Of a stretch of 64,000 bases of DNA, positions 1 to 10,833 are shown piece by piece. Position numbers and translations under genes: made by a program. Every line of letters starts with the position of its first letter. The first letter of the stretch is position 1. The notes under the pieces were generated by a model. That model was not told the DNA's origin and made no database searches. It was given only the letters and a program-made list of their open reading frames with translations. This DNA is from Haematobia irritans (lineage: Eukaryota > Arthropoda > Insecta > Diptera > Muscidae), in the NCBI RefSeq assembly GCF_050003625.1, contig NC_134398.1:76726003-76790002 (forward strand). Reading direction: 5' to 3'.

Positions 1-218
1 GAGAGGAATTTTAATAGTGTAATATAAATCAAATATATAGACTAGATTATTTAACAGCAAAATAGCAAACTAGGGTATTTGACAGACAACTTAAAAGTTA
101 TTGTCATTAAGATTCTAAAGATTTTGTTATAATTTAACCCCAACTGTATATTGAGAAATTTTGAATTGTAAAACAATGTGGAAACAAAATAAAATCTATC
201 TATCTAAAAATCTATCTA
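1..218 (+). repeat. AT-rich LINE-like 3' tail
   Basis: No gene is visible. The stretch ends with an AATAAAATC signal followed by TCTA repeats at about 190-218, which is how many fly non-LTR retrotransposons end. I read it as the 3' untranslated end of a plus-strand LINE whose coding part lies left of the window. The TCTA tract is also the target into which the next element inserted. The family cannot be named from this much sequence. Confidence 0.4.
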
Positions 219-548
219 CACGCAAAGAAAAAAACGTTTGGAAAACGTGTACCGAAAACGTTTTTCTTTTGTTAGAGTTTTTTGAATTGCTTCGAAAATT
301 TTAAACTTTTATCACGAAAAAAATTCGTTTGTTACAAAATTTTTATTTTTTCAATAAAAAAAGTTATTTTTGAAACAACAACACAGTCCATTTCGTTTAT
401 ATCAAACACTGTTCTTTTCTCACTTTAGGTCTTTAATAAGACACATTTTACAGTTCAAAATTTAATATACTACAACGTAATGTTGAACATTTTTTCGGAA
501 TCTTCCGAACATATCTGGAATATATGTAAAAAAAAAAAAAAAAAAAAA

Positions 549-624
549 CTTCGGTCGAAGCAGGGATCGAACCCACGACCCTTGGCATGCAAGTCGGACG
601 TAGCAACCACTGCTCCACGGTGCC
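549..624 (-). repeat. tRNA-derived SINE head (box A and box B)
   Basis: On the minus strand a box A-like GGAGCAGTGGTT and a perfect box B core GGTTCGATCCC are spaced as in a tRNA gene. A long T run (plus-strand A run, about 526-548) follows, which could act as a pol III terminator. It closely resembles the head of the SINE at 21.4-21.8 kb but lacks that SINE's body. A decayed tRNA gene is an alternative; the acceptor stem does not pair well, so a SINE head is preferred. Confidence 0.55.
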
Positions 625-740
625 AAACTAAATGTTTGTTTCTGTCAAATAAACTTTGTTTATTCGGTTCGTGGGCGCCGCAAGCTATGCTATATAAATA
701 TAACTTATATGGATATTTATCTATTGATGACCATAACAGG

Positions 741-810
741 TACATAGCTCAGTGGTTAGTGTGTTGGCTTACAAAGTGCATGGTCCGCGGTTCGATTCTC
801 CGTCCAGGCG
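741..810 (+). repeat. Second tRNA-derived SINE head
   Basis: Box A-like TAGCTCAGTGGTTAGTGTG and box B GGTTCGATTCTCC occur in tRNA spacing. Its body differs from the other tRNA-like segment, so it is either a second SINE family or a tRNA pseudogene. It points away from the minus-strand head at 549-624, leaving about 115 bp between the two presumed pol III start regions. Confidence 0.5.
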
Positions 811-1236
811 AAAGGTAAAAAAATTTTAAAAATTTATAAAATCGTATAGTTTCTTCTACATTGTTGGTATTACAGGAAAAGGTGTTAAGAACTAAAAAAC
901 CTCGTGGATGTGAGAAGGATGTGAGGGCAAATGCAATTAGCAAGAAAAAATGTTTTTTTTTTTTGAGTTTGTCTTTATGAAATTGTTTTTACATCCTGGA
1001 AAAGAATAAACGTTTATCACAAACAGTATATACTTTTCTTCCAAATACACTCCCTTACAGCGAAAAGCAAATGAGAAACGAACTTTGTTTGTCTAAAATT
1101 TCGTTTGGGAGGAAAGAATTATTTTTTTGCGTGTACTGAATATCAGAACTTTGTTATGTTGCATAAACTGCTGCATAATCCAAAACATTAAAACTTATAC
1201 AATAAACTTACTACCGGAAGATCAACCAGAAGATTA

Positions 1237-1500
1237 ACTATTATACCTATTCGACATCGTCTATTGATATCTGAATGGTATCTCTTCTATATCGCAATAC
1301 GTCTATGGAGCTCCCTTCGACCAAACATCCAACGCAATATCATTTAAAAGAGCTTTGTACAATCAATTTTTTTTTGTGGTTAACTAATACCTTGTTTAAA
1401 TCTAACTGTTGTCATTATGTAACTTTTAATTTTTTACGTAACTGTTAATTTTATGTAGCTTTAGTTATCATTTAATAAACGAGGGATTTTCAATATTTAA
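1237..1500 (+). pseudogene. LINE C-terminal fragment and 3' UTR
   Basis: The plus strand at 1243-1320 encodes the motif AIRLWSSL, matching the C-terminal AIRLWNSLP block seen in the minus-strand LINE at 50.5 kb and common near the end of Jockey/CR1-type LINE proteins. A frame change near 1346 is needed to continue into a SFKRALY-like tail. An AT-rich 3' UTR with an AATAAA-like signal follows to about 1490. It is a dead 3' fragment. Confidence 0.5.
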
Positions 1501-1561
1501 CTTTGTAAATCACATGCTATAATTATAAGATTTAATTATAGCATGTGATTTACAAAGTTAA
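1497..1561. repeat. Perfect 29-bp hairpin with 7-nt loop
   Basis: Bases 1497-1525 and 1533-1561 are exact reverse complements around the 7-nt loop TAAGATT. The sequence lies just after the LINE 3' UTR. It is not GC-rich, has no T tract and is not flanked by an obvious duplication, so a terminator or MITE reading is unsupported. A small fold-back duplication made during repair is the simplest origin. Confidence 0.85.
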
Positions 1562-1978
1562 TTGAAAGACATCTCTCACAGCCTACACTGGTCTAAGGGT
1601 CGTTTATACTGAATGAAGACACCAATTTATTAATAGAAAATCCTAAAAAACAACAAATTTAACAAATTTGGATTATTTTTCGTGATCCCGAAAAATCCAG
1701 GGATTCAAAGTAAAAAATCTCGGTGTTCGGGATTAATCCCGTCCCGAAATCCCGGATCGGACGGGATTTTCAAATTTTTAGCACATTATTTATAAGTAAA
1801 AGCATATTATGTTCATAAACTAGCATATCATGTTTGCGATATATATGTTAATATGTATGGGATTTCTAGGGTTTTACTCACTGAACTCCTCCGTTTAGCT
1901 CAATAATAACAAGAAATGTTTATGTTCAATGTTCATAGAAATAACTATAGTTTTATTTTGTATGTAATTATAATAAAA

Positions 1979-2088
1979 TCCGAGAGTGTTGCCGTAGCAC
2001 GTCTTTACAGTTTCGCGTCGTCAATAGAACTGAACTTGAGCGTGAGAATGTTATGTTAGGGATACTCTTTTTTTCTCTCATCCCACAT
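1979..2088 (-). repeat. LTR-1 3' LTR (first ~110 bp recognised)
   Basis: This block is repeated with few changes, in the same orientation, at 5375-5482. Read on the minus strand it starts TGTGGGATGAGAG. A purine-rich GGATGGCCGAG stretch lies immediately upstream of it, as expected for a polypurine tract before a 3' LTR. The 3' LTR probably continues left towards about 1840 without a counterpart, because the 5' LTR is cut short. No convincing target duplication was found. Confidence 0.6.
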
Positions 2089-2169
2089 CTCGGCCATCCT
2101 GCAAGCCAACCGGGTTGGAAATCTCCTGTATTTCATCTTCATCCGGATCATAACCAATGGGCCAAGGTT

Positions 2170-5100
2170 TCATAAATTCAGAACATGTTGTCGTCTGTGT
2201 CGGGCCTTCATTATTTGTCGTCTTAAAACATCGTAGGTGTCCTTAGGCTTAACTTTAACAATTCTGTCTGGACCCAAGTATTTCGGTTTCAGTTTCAATC
2301 CAGCGTCCAGTTGGGTGCGCTTAATTGCTACAAGACCATCGATGTTATATTGATGTGCCGGTTTTCGTTTACGGTCGTAAGCATTTTTATTCCCACTTTG
2401 AACTGCTAATATCTGTTGCTTCGCGGATTGTCGAAGTTGGTCTCGTTGTTCATCGTAGTACAAACAGAGCTCTTGTTCTAGAAATTTTTTTAGCCTTACA
2501 TCTTCCTTAGTTTTCATTCTAACACCAACAAGCATCTCAGAAGGCGTATAACCAATAGTTCCTGATAGGTTGAATTAATAGTTTTTTGAACATCAGGAAC
2601 GTACTTGTACCATTTGCCTGGTTCGTCGATACTTAGCTTTGACAAAACAGATATTATAACACTGTTAAGTCTCTCGACTTGCCCGTTCGCTCGTGGAAGT
2701 CCTGTTGTAATCTTGATATGGGTTATCCCTTCGTTATCACAATATGTCTTGAATTCTTCGCTCGTGAAAGCAGATCCACGATTGGATATGTTACAATTTG
2801 TAATGGGTTGCCAAACGTAGTGCATTGGAATTCCAACTTCGAAATTGCATATTTAGCGGATGTCGTCTTTGTTGGGTATAGCCAGCAAAATTTTGTGAAG
2901 GCGTCAATTACAGCAAAAATGTGGTTATAATTTTTATTTGTTGATTCCAATGGTCCAGGATAGTCGACGTGATATGTGTGTAACGGCGTATCTCCTTTTG
3001 GAAGAGGTTTTAATTCTCCTTCTTGTTTGCTACGTTTTCTATTTGAAATCACACAGGAAACACAATTCATTATATGCCTATGTATCTTTTCTTCTAATTT
3101 CGGAATATAATAGCCCTTGTCGATAAGCTCCTTCGTTTTCTTGATGGAAAAGTGACCTCTTTGGTGGGCTGTTCTTATAATATCATTCTGTATGCCCTTT
3201 GGAACCACAAGTTCACAGTCATTTTCCACTTTATACAAAACTCCGCCTTTTAGAAAATAATCTATAATCGACTTCTCTTTCAAAATTTCGCGAATTGCAC
3301 TTAAGTCTTCGTCACTTTCTTGTAGTTTTCTTATACATTCCACCAAACCCTCATCATGTATATGCATCACTGGATACCGACTTAATGCGTCTACATGACA
3401 CATTTGCGATCCAGGCCGGTGTATGACAAAATAGTCATATTCTTGTAAATACAAAATCCATCTGGCCACTCTGGTACACAAATCCTTTTTATCCAAAGTT
3501 TTGGTAAATGCGTTACAATCCGTTACTAATTTGAACCGTAATCCTATGAGATACACTCGAAACTTTTTTAAAGCTTCTATAATGGCGAGTACCTCTAGCT
3601 CGTAACTTGTGTATCGTCGTTCGGCGTCGGTCGTCTTCTTACTCATATAGTATACTGGATGTAAAAGTTCGTCTTCAGAATTTCTTTGTAGGAGGACAGC
3701 GCCAAATTCATCAATAGATGCGTCGGTGTGGACCTCTGTTTCGTATGTCTCATTAAATATATTCAATACAGGTTCATTACTCATGCATTGTTTTAGTTTA
3801 TTAAAAGCTATCTTCTGTTCGGTACCAAATTCAAATTTCACATTTCCTTTTCACAGATCGTTAAGCGGCTTGGCAATAATCACAAACTTTGGTATGAACT
3901 TTCTGAAATAACCAGCGAGTCCAAGAAAGCTTTCTAGTTGTTTAAGATTCTGCGGTTGAGGAAATTTTATCATTGCCATCGTTTTTTCTGGTGCAGGATA
4001 AATTTCCCTTTCCTCTATGATATTACAGAGAAATTGAACACGTCCTTTCAAAAAATGACTTTTCTTAAAATTGATGTCAAGGCCGTAGTCTTTGCACGTC
4101 TCTAAAACTCGATGCAGATTCACAAGAGCTTCGTCGTAATTGCTTGGGGGTATTATGACGTCATCCACATATGGTAAAGCAATACCTGCTCGATTTAGCT
4201 CTCGAAATATAGCGTTTCTATGACTTTGGAAAACTGCTGGCGAGTTACAAAGACAAAAAGGGATTTTTTGAAATTGGTATTGACCGTTGTGTGTTACAAA
4301 CGAAGTATATTTTCTACTTGCCTCTTTTACTGGAACATGAAAAAATCCATTCCGCAGGTCTATCGTAATGAACACAGCTGCATTTTGTAATCGATAAAGC
4401 TGATCTTCGATGTATGGTAAAGGGAAGTTGTCCTTTACTATTGCCTTATTGATCTTACGATAATCTGCACATAGTCTTGCCATCTTTACCAATACGATTG
4501 GGTTACAAAAGTCAGAATCGGAATGTTCGATAATACCTTCGGCCAGCCATTTGCCAATTTGGGCCTCTACAATATATCTCTCTTTCAATGGAAGTCGTCG
4601 TGGACTAGAGAATATTGGTGTCTCGTCTCTTAAGACCAACCGTAGCTCCACGTTCGTTGTCTTACACTTTTGCGGCTTATATGCTTGAACAATTTCCGTT
4701 ACCTTGTTGGCAAAATCTTCTCCAGCTGCCTTATCGATATCCAAATCTTGATCGTTATCATCACAAACATTCGTGACCATAATGCTATGGATCTCCTGAC
4801 TTGTCGCATCCTTGATTTTATTAATTTCTAAACGATCAGAAGTAATAGTTATTTTTGCATGTTTGCAAATGTCACATCCAAGAATTATTTCCCCGTCGGT
4901 ACACGTATTTTGTACTACTTGAAACTTCGAATCGTAATATTCATCGTCTATCTCGACTCTGTATGAAAAGTTACCAAGAGGTTTTACTTTATTCTTTTTG
5001 GAGTTATTACCAAAACCTATTAAGTGAAACTTCGACTCCTTCATATCCAATGACTCGTAAATCTTCTTAGACACAACGTTGAATTTACTGCAAGTATCAA

Positions 5101-5419
5101 ATAAAGCGCACCAGGACTTATCTCCAAATTTAATTTCCTTTTTCATTACGTCCTCTGAGACCAATTGGCGGACGTTTGTTTTTTCCTGCTTCAAGGGACA
5201 ATCCTTTGAAATGTGCCCAAAATTGTTACAGTTAAAGCACTTTAAACCTGTTTTCGATGTTTGGCCCTTTGCACCACAATTATAACATGAAACGTCCTTA
5301 TTTGTATTCTTGGGTGTCGTTTTGTTAACGTTAGACGTGTGTTGTTTTGCTTCACCAATATTTTTTGGTCTCACCCGAGAGTGTTGCCGTAGCACGTCTT
5401 TACAGTTTCGCGTCGTCAA
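2170..5419 (-). pseudogene. LTR-1 Ty3/gypsy pol (NC-PR-RT-RNase H-IN), broken
   Basis: Minus-strand polyprotein remnant of a Ty3/gypsy retrotransposon. In order: zinc knuckles (CYNCGAKG..., CFNCNNFGHISKDC); a protease with FDTCS where DTG/DSG is usual; reverse transcriptase with YVDD; RNase H (VHTDAS, LVTD, HVDALSR); the integrase H2C2 finger; an integrase core (HVDYPGP, NGQVER); and a C-terminal domain. An in-frame TGA at about 3851-3853 splits RT from RNase H, and frameshifts occur near 2825 and 2530. The central integrase Asp reads Asn (SNRGSAF). Most of gag is missing: the frame opens inside the 110-bp LTR piece and runs straight into nucleocapsid, so a deletion joined the two. It cannot make a working enzyme set. 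Confidence 0.88.
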
Positions 5420-5482
5420 TAGAACTGAACTTGAGTGTTAGATTGGTATGTTAGGGATACCCTTTTTTCTCTCATCCCACAT
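5375..5482 (-). repeat. LTR-1 5' LTR (truncated)
   Basis: Direct-repeat partner of 1979-2088. On the minus strand it begins TGTGGGATG and is followed within a few bases by nucleocapsid coding sequence instead of a primer binding site and gag start. The rest of the LTR, the leader and most of gag are therefore deleted. Confidence 0.6.
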
Positions 5483-5754
5483 ATGTAAGAACATATTATG
5501 TGTGGGACATAACATTTTTTAAATATAATATGTGTGGATGCAAACATATATCAATTTAGAAATTGTATATAAACATATATATAGACCGAGAGAGTATAAA
5601 GAAATTAACCCTTTCGACCCCGAATTTTTGCAGGTATCACTAAAATTTTTTTTCTACATTTAATCATGTTGAAGTCATATAAGCGTCTAGCCAAAATTTC
5701 GAGTCGCCACGCCCATTCGTTTAGGCGGTAGAGAATATTGCCTGATGCAACTTT

Positions 5755-6290
5755 GCACAATTGTGAAATTTCACTCAGACGACAAATCTCGTGAATCGCG
5801 AATATTTTCGGAATACGACAATTTCTGGTGGCTCAATAAAATTCTCGTAATTCACAAAATTTCTCGTGACTCACGACAATATTCTTGATTCACCAAAAAG
5901 GTTCGCGACGCAACAATTAGCATTCACGAAAATTCTTGTAATTCACGACAAATCTCATGACGCTCTGCAATTAATGATGAGAAATTAACATTCATAGCTC
6001 ACAACGGAACCATTAGCACAATTAAAATATGTTGCACAATTAAACAATGGGCGCTATTGAAATCTTAAGCGTGATAAAATACGTGAAGGTGATTAAATTG
6101 GTGAGCTTGAATTTAATCGTGAATATGAATTTGTCCGTGAGTGTTATTTTTTGTGTCTCTGTTTTACCATGAGTGTGAATTTTATCGTGAGCGTGCGTTA
6201 GATCGTGAACTTGAATTTGTATCGTGAGCGTTTCATTCACGGCTTCGCATGAATTACGCGGGATTCACGAAAAGGTTTTTTGTTTTGATC
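5755..6290. repeat. Degenerate TCACGA / TCGTGA motif cluster
   Basis: About 20 occurrences of CGTGA or TCACG, commonly as TCGTGAAT, ATTCACGA or GTGAGCGTG, are scattered through this stretch. The TCACG orientation dominates the left part (5790-5960) and the CGTGA orientation the right part (6070-6290), so the cluster is roughly mirror-arranged. No reading frame is supported. It may be an eroded minisatellite or the subterminal part of the enclosing TTAA element. Confidence 0.5.
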
Positions 6291-6296
6291 CCATAC

Positions 6297-7064
6297 TTGA
6301 TGAGTTTCCGGACTCTGCCCCAGGCAAATCAACAATAATTGATTGGTATGCAAAATTCAAGCGTGCTAAAATGAGCACGGAGGACGGTGAACGCAGTGGA
6401 CGCCCGAAAGAGGGGGTTACCGAAGAAAACATCAAAAAAATCCACAAAATGATTTTGAAGGACCGTAAAATGAAGTTGATCGTAATAGCAGAGGCCTTAA
6501 AGATATCAAAGGAACGTGTTGGTCATATCATTCATCAATATTTGGATATGCGGAAGCACTGTGCAAAATGGGTGCCGCGCGAGCTCACATTTGACCAAAA
6601 ACAACGTGTTGATGATTCTGAGCGGTGTTTGCAGCTGTTAACTCGTAAAACACCAGAGTTTTTCCATCGATATGTAACAATAGATGAAACATGGCTCCAT
6701 CACTACACTCCTGAGTCCAATCGACAGTCGGCTGAGTGGACAGCGACCGGTGAACCGTCTCCGAAGCGTGGAAAGACTCAAAAGTCCGCTGGCAAAGTAA
6801 TGGCCACCCTCCGTATTCTCCAGATCTGGCCCCCAGCGACTTTTTCTTGTTCTCAGACCTCAAAAGGATACTCGCAAGGAAAAAAATTTGGCTGCAATGA
6901 AGAGGTGATCGCCGAAACTGAGGCCTATTTTAAGGCAAAACCGAAGGAGTACTACCAAAATGGTATCAAAAAATTGGAAGGTCGTTATAATCGTTGTATG
7001 GCTCTTGAAGGGAAGAAAATGTTTTTTTCTTTGTTAGACCGGGGACTTATTAGCCAACCTGTTA
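6297..7064 (+). pseudogene. Himar1-like mariner transposase, truncated and deleted
   Basis: A Tc1/mariner transposase of the irritans subfamily, very close by eye to Himar1 from Haematobia irritans. Homology starts at EFPDSAPGKST, so the first about 30 residues and the left terminal repeat are gone; the upstream codons are foreign. The helix-turn-helix region (RSGRPKE, IAEALKISKERVGHI) and first catalytic Asp (IDETWLHHY) are present. Roughly 100 codons including the second Asp are deleted after VMATL, and the third Asp (YSPDLAPSDFF) is out of frame. The right terminal repeat is preserved at 7036-7062, reversed CAGGTTGGCTAATAAGTCC, with TA after it. Not functional. Confidence 0.9.
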
Positions 7065-7452
7065 ATTGCCCAACTTTAAGAATTGTTCACCTGTTTTTTT
7101 TTTGCAATTCTAAGATATGACTTCCACAAATATTTTATTTGATATGTACTAAACAGATTTAATAAAAACTTTCAACATTTTTGTTGTATTTTTTGTAAAA
7201 AGTCACAAGTATAAAAACCTTTTTCCAAATTCGAAAATATTTTTTTCTTGAGGCACGTGCGTACTAATGAAAAAACTTTGCTAATTGACAACCAAATTAG
7301 TTGAACAAAAACAACTTGTAGAAAACACTCGTAGCTTTCGATACCGTTACAGTTTTATGAACAAAAACAACGCTGGCAGTTAGTCTCAAAGCACAAAAAG
7401 TTTCCCACAGGCAACTTTTGGGTCGAAAGGGTTAAGATGGCGAATGAGAGAG

Positions 7453-7738
7453 TGTTATGACCATTAGTCATCGTGAAGCCACTTCTATTATAACTCCCTT
7501 ATCCCTTTTTAAGATCAATCGATATGGCATCACCATAAAGGGAAAGGGCAAAATGTCATTGTTGTTTACCTTTGTATTATTATTCTTTTTTCTGATATAC
7601 ATACGATCGCATCAAGAAGTCACCTTTTGTAAATCATCCTAATTAGAATTGTTTTGCTGTTAATAAATATTACAGTATTAGTGTAAAGGCGTGCATTTTC
7701 AATTATCGTTCATTGGGAACCTTTTCAACGACACAACA
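7453..7738 (+). repeat. LTR-2 5' LTR (286 bp)
   Basis: Begins TGTTATGACC and ends GACACAACA. By eye it is identical to the 3' LTR at 27059-27551 once that copy's 207-bp insertion and duplication are removed. GAGAG precedes it (7448-7452) and follows the 3' LTR (27552-27556), a 5-bp target duplication. A primer binding site candidate TGGCGACGAGAGTG begins at 7741. Confidence 0.95.
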
Positions 7739-7831
7739 GTTGGCGACGAGAGTGAAACCAAATAAACTAATTTTTATTGTGCAAATTAATTATTTCATTT
7801 TTCTTTTGTAAGGCAGTACGCGCATTGCAAA

Positions 7832-9235
7832 ATGGATGCCGCTTAATTTGCAGAGTTTATGAAGGCGCAACAAGCTTTGGTGGCGCAATTAGCCAAATTA
7901 ACAACTGGTGCATCAACATCTAGTGCAGTACAAAATGGTGGCAGTGCAACAATAAATACAATTTTGGTTCTCAATTTTGATATCTTCGACCCGGCAAAGG
8001 AGACATACCGAAATTACATTCAACGGTTTACAAATTACGTAACCATGAAAGGCATTGAGTCGAATAAAGATTATTGTACGAAGCTGCTTTTAAATTCAAT
8101 TGGAGCAAAATACTTCAATATGGTCACATCGCTGGCGGCACCAAAAATTACAATGGAACTGCCATACGACGAGTTATTGAAATTGTTGGAGGATCATTTG
8201 ACACCAAAAAGAAATATCTTGGTGGCACAACATAAATTTTTGTCAAAATACCAGACGGATGGACAGTCAATTTCTGAATATGTTGCAATGCTTCGAACGG
8301 ACATTGGTGATTGTGAATTTGTTTCAGAGTGCGAGTGCAAAAGTTCAATTGCTGATGTATTTTTACGTGCACAATTTATTCGAGGAATTTCTTGTAATAG
8401 TATTCGAGAGCAATTGCTGCAATCAAGTTCATCGAAGTTTGAAGAAATCGTTTTAAAAGCTTTAGCTTTAGAAGCAGCGAAAGCAGATACAAAAGAACTA
8501 ACACAATCACAAACAAATAGTTCAAGTGCAACAATTAATAAAATTTCAAACAAAAGGAAAATGCCAAAGCGTCCTAATGTGCAAAAATCGAGGGGCAAAG
8601 TTAATTATGAGCAACTTGGTATAGCTGGCTTATGTTTAAGATGTGGCAAAAATAATCATTTTGCAAAAGAATGTCGTTCTAGTGCAAATTTAAAATGCAA
8701 TTTGTGTTCTAAACACGGACATGTAGCAAAAGTCTGTATTGCATCTCTTTTGGCGGATAGTCCTAATGCCGCCCCTACATATAACAACAAAAACAAGTCG
8801 ATTTCAACGAATCAAATTCAGAGTGATGGTTCCGACTATGGAATTTACAAAATAGTCGACGTATACCAAAGCAGCTATGGTAATGTAAATTCTAATCGAT
8901 ACTATGCTAATATATTGATAGAAGGCAAAGTTATAAAATTCGAAGTTGATTCTGGATCTGGATTTTCATTTCTACCCCGAGGAATTTTCAATAAATTAAA
9001 TTTGTCAAACAAACTTGGAAGTACGAATATCATATTCCGATCATACACTCAAAATACATTCAAGCCCGAAGGGAAAGTTCTAGTTCATGCTGTTTTCAAC
9101 AACATTTCAATTTATGATGACCTTTATATTGTGCCAGATGGCTGTACAGCCCTCATAGGTCGTACTTGGATTCGTCGATTATGCATTAATCTCAACGAAT
9201 TGGATGAAACAATGAGTCAATTACAAATTCAATAA
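7832..9235 (+). pseudogene. LTR-2 gag and protease, broken
   Basis: Gag-protease of a Ty3/gypsy element. The natural start is ATG 7832 because the frame continues into Gag, but codon 5 is TAA (7844-7846), a likely CAA to TAA change. Gag residues are followed by two zinc knuckles (CLRCGKNNHFAKEC, CNLCSKHGHVAKVC) that bind genomic RNA, then an aspartic protease with VDSGSGFSFL as active site. The frame ends at TAA 9233-9235, while RT continues in a different frame, so an indel lies near 9225-9240. This is either decay or, less likely, an unusual frameshift point between protease and RT. Confidence 0.88.
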
Positions 9236-10410
9236 GCGAATTAAATCATATTGATGATTTAATGTCAGAATTTTCAACAGTTTTTCAACAAAAGATAGGT
9301 TGTGTACCAAATTATAAAGTCTCTCTTCGACTTCGAGACAATGCAAAACCTATTTATATCAAAGAACGCCAAATACCATATGCATTAGTAGAACGTGTTA
9401 ATAAGGAGATCGATGAGTTGGAAAATCAAGGCATTATAACCAAAGTGACTAATAGCGATTGGGGGTCACCTTTGGTAGTAATCCCAAAAGCGGATGGAGG
9501 GGTACGCCTCTGCGTTGATTATAAAGTCGGAGTTAATATGCACATTACCCCATTCCAAAAGTGGATGAAATTTTTAATTCTCTTAAAGATTCGAGATTTT
9601 ATTGTCGTCTTGATCTCTACAAAGCATATTTACACGTGCAAGTTGATGATTTGTCATCTGAGATACAAACGATCTCAACACATCGAGGTACATTTCGAAT
9701 GAACCGCCTGTCTTTTGGAATCAAGACCGCCCCAGCAGAATTCAATAGAATTATCGATCAAATACTGCGTGAGGTTCCAAAAACAGAAGCATACTTCGAT
9801 GATATTTTGGTTCATGGCGAAACTGTAACTGAGTGCAAATCTAATCTAAAGGCTTGTTTAAAAAAATACGACCTACACTTAAATCTTTCAAAATGCTCAT
9901 TTTTTCAAGAACGCATCGAATTCTTGGGCCACATAGTTGAATTCAACAAAGTGCAAAAATCTGATTCTAAAATAAAAGCGATTGTCGAGATGCCACAACC
10001 CAAGAATGTAGATGACGTCAGGAGATTTTTAGGTATGGTGACCTACTTTTCTCTTTTCATACCTAATGCGTCAACACTTACCGCACCGTTACGGAAATTA
10101 TTGTGCAAAAATTTAATTTTCAAATTCGATTCAAGTTGTAAAAATTCTTTTGAAGCTTTAAAGCAAGAAATAGCCAGGCATTTCTGTTGTGCTATCACAT
10201 TTAATCAACGGCGAAGAGAGGCCAATAGCTTTTGCTTCAAGATCATGAACGTCTTCAGAGCAAAATTATTCTCAGCTGGACCGAGAAGCCTTAGCCATTG
10301 TTTATGCTGTTCAATATTTTCATGAATATCTTTACGGTAGAGCATTTAAGCTGGTTACTGATAATAGACCACTATCACGAATTTTTCATCAAAACTCTAA
10401 ACTACAATAA
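9236..10410 (+). pseudogene. LTR-2 reverse transcriptase and RNase H, broken
   Basis: Continues LTR-2 pol. RT is recognisable from LVVIPKADGGVRLCVDY through the catalytic YFDD (about 9800) to the thumb/connection (FLGHIVEF, RRFLGMVTYF). A frameshift near 9530 splits the fingers from the palm. RNase H has lost the segment with its first catalytic Asp (near 10190) and continues in another frame with DREALAIVYAV and KLVTDNRPL before a TAA at 10408-10410. Confidence 0.85.
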
Positions 10411-10833
10411 GTACAGACATAAAGTATATAAATTTCATCGATAAAGAATTCAACTGTGCAACAAATATCATCAACAAATATTAATTTCAATTCAATCCAG
10501 AAAGCTACAAAATCGGATCAAAAACTTTCTAAAATTATGTTCGACTTGCAGTCGTCAGATAGGGTCGATACTGAGTACACAATAAATTGCGGAATTTTAT
10601 TCAAGGGGCAGAGAGTGGTTATTCCAGATTGTTTACAAAAAGCTGTTTTTGAGGAACTTCACCATACCCACTTAGGGACAACAAAGATGAAGCAATTAGC
10701 GAGGCTTTACGTCTACTGGACAGCCATTGATAAAGACATCGATAATTTCGTTCAATCTTGTGCAGCATGCGCTTCAGTGCAAAACAGTCCTCCAAAAGTA
10801 ATTTTACACCACTGGGAGGAACCGCATCAAAAC
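10411..10833 (+). pseudogene. LTR-2 integrase N-terminal part
   Basis: Contains the integrase H2C2 zinc-binding finger (HHTHLGT ... CAAC) at about 10660-10775. The frame is cut at 10833 by the LINE at 10834-14824 and resumes at 14839. The last 14 bases (10820-10833) are the left copy of the LINE target duplication. Confidence 0.88.

Larger units (their letters stand above)
219..1133. mobile_element. Non-autonomous DNA element, CACGCAAA ends, TA target
   Basis: The left end reads CACGCAAAGAAAAAAA and the right end, reversed, CACGCAAAAAAAT, so the termini are inverted repeats. TA lies on both sides (217-218 and 1134-1135), fitting a 2-bp target duplication. Just inside both ends are clusters of AAACG/CGTTT. 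No transposase is encoded. The 915-bp interior holds two tRNA-like segments pointing away from each other. The termini resemble those of the CACACAAA elements at 46.5 and 60.7 kb. Superfamily unknown. Confidence 0.6.
5605..7435. mobile_element. piggyBac-like non-autonomous element (TTAA target)
   Basis: TTAA at 5605-5608 is followed by CCCTTTCGACCC, and the exact inverted copy GGGTCGAAAGGG ends at 7431, followed by TTAA at 7432-7435. A 12-bp perfect terminal inverted repeat starting CCCT and a TTAA duplication are the signature of the piggyBac superfamily. No piggyBac transposase is present. The 1.8-kb interior holds clustered TCACGA/CGTGA motifs and a decayed mariner. It is a non-autonomous or internally replaced copy. 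Confidence 0.75.

Noticed and set aside
741..810. Functional tRNA gene
   Set aside because: Internal promoter boxes are good but acceptor-stem pairing is not, and similar heads elsewhere are SINEs.
1979..5482. LTR-1 as a complete element with 110-bp LTRs
   Set aside because: No matching target duplication flanks the repeats, and the reading frame crosses the 5' copy, so the 5' side is better read as deleted.
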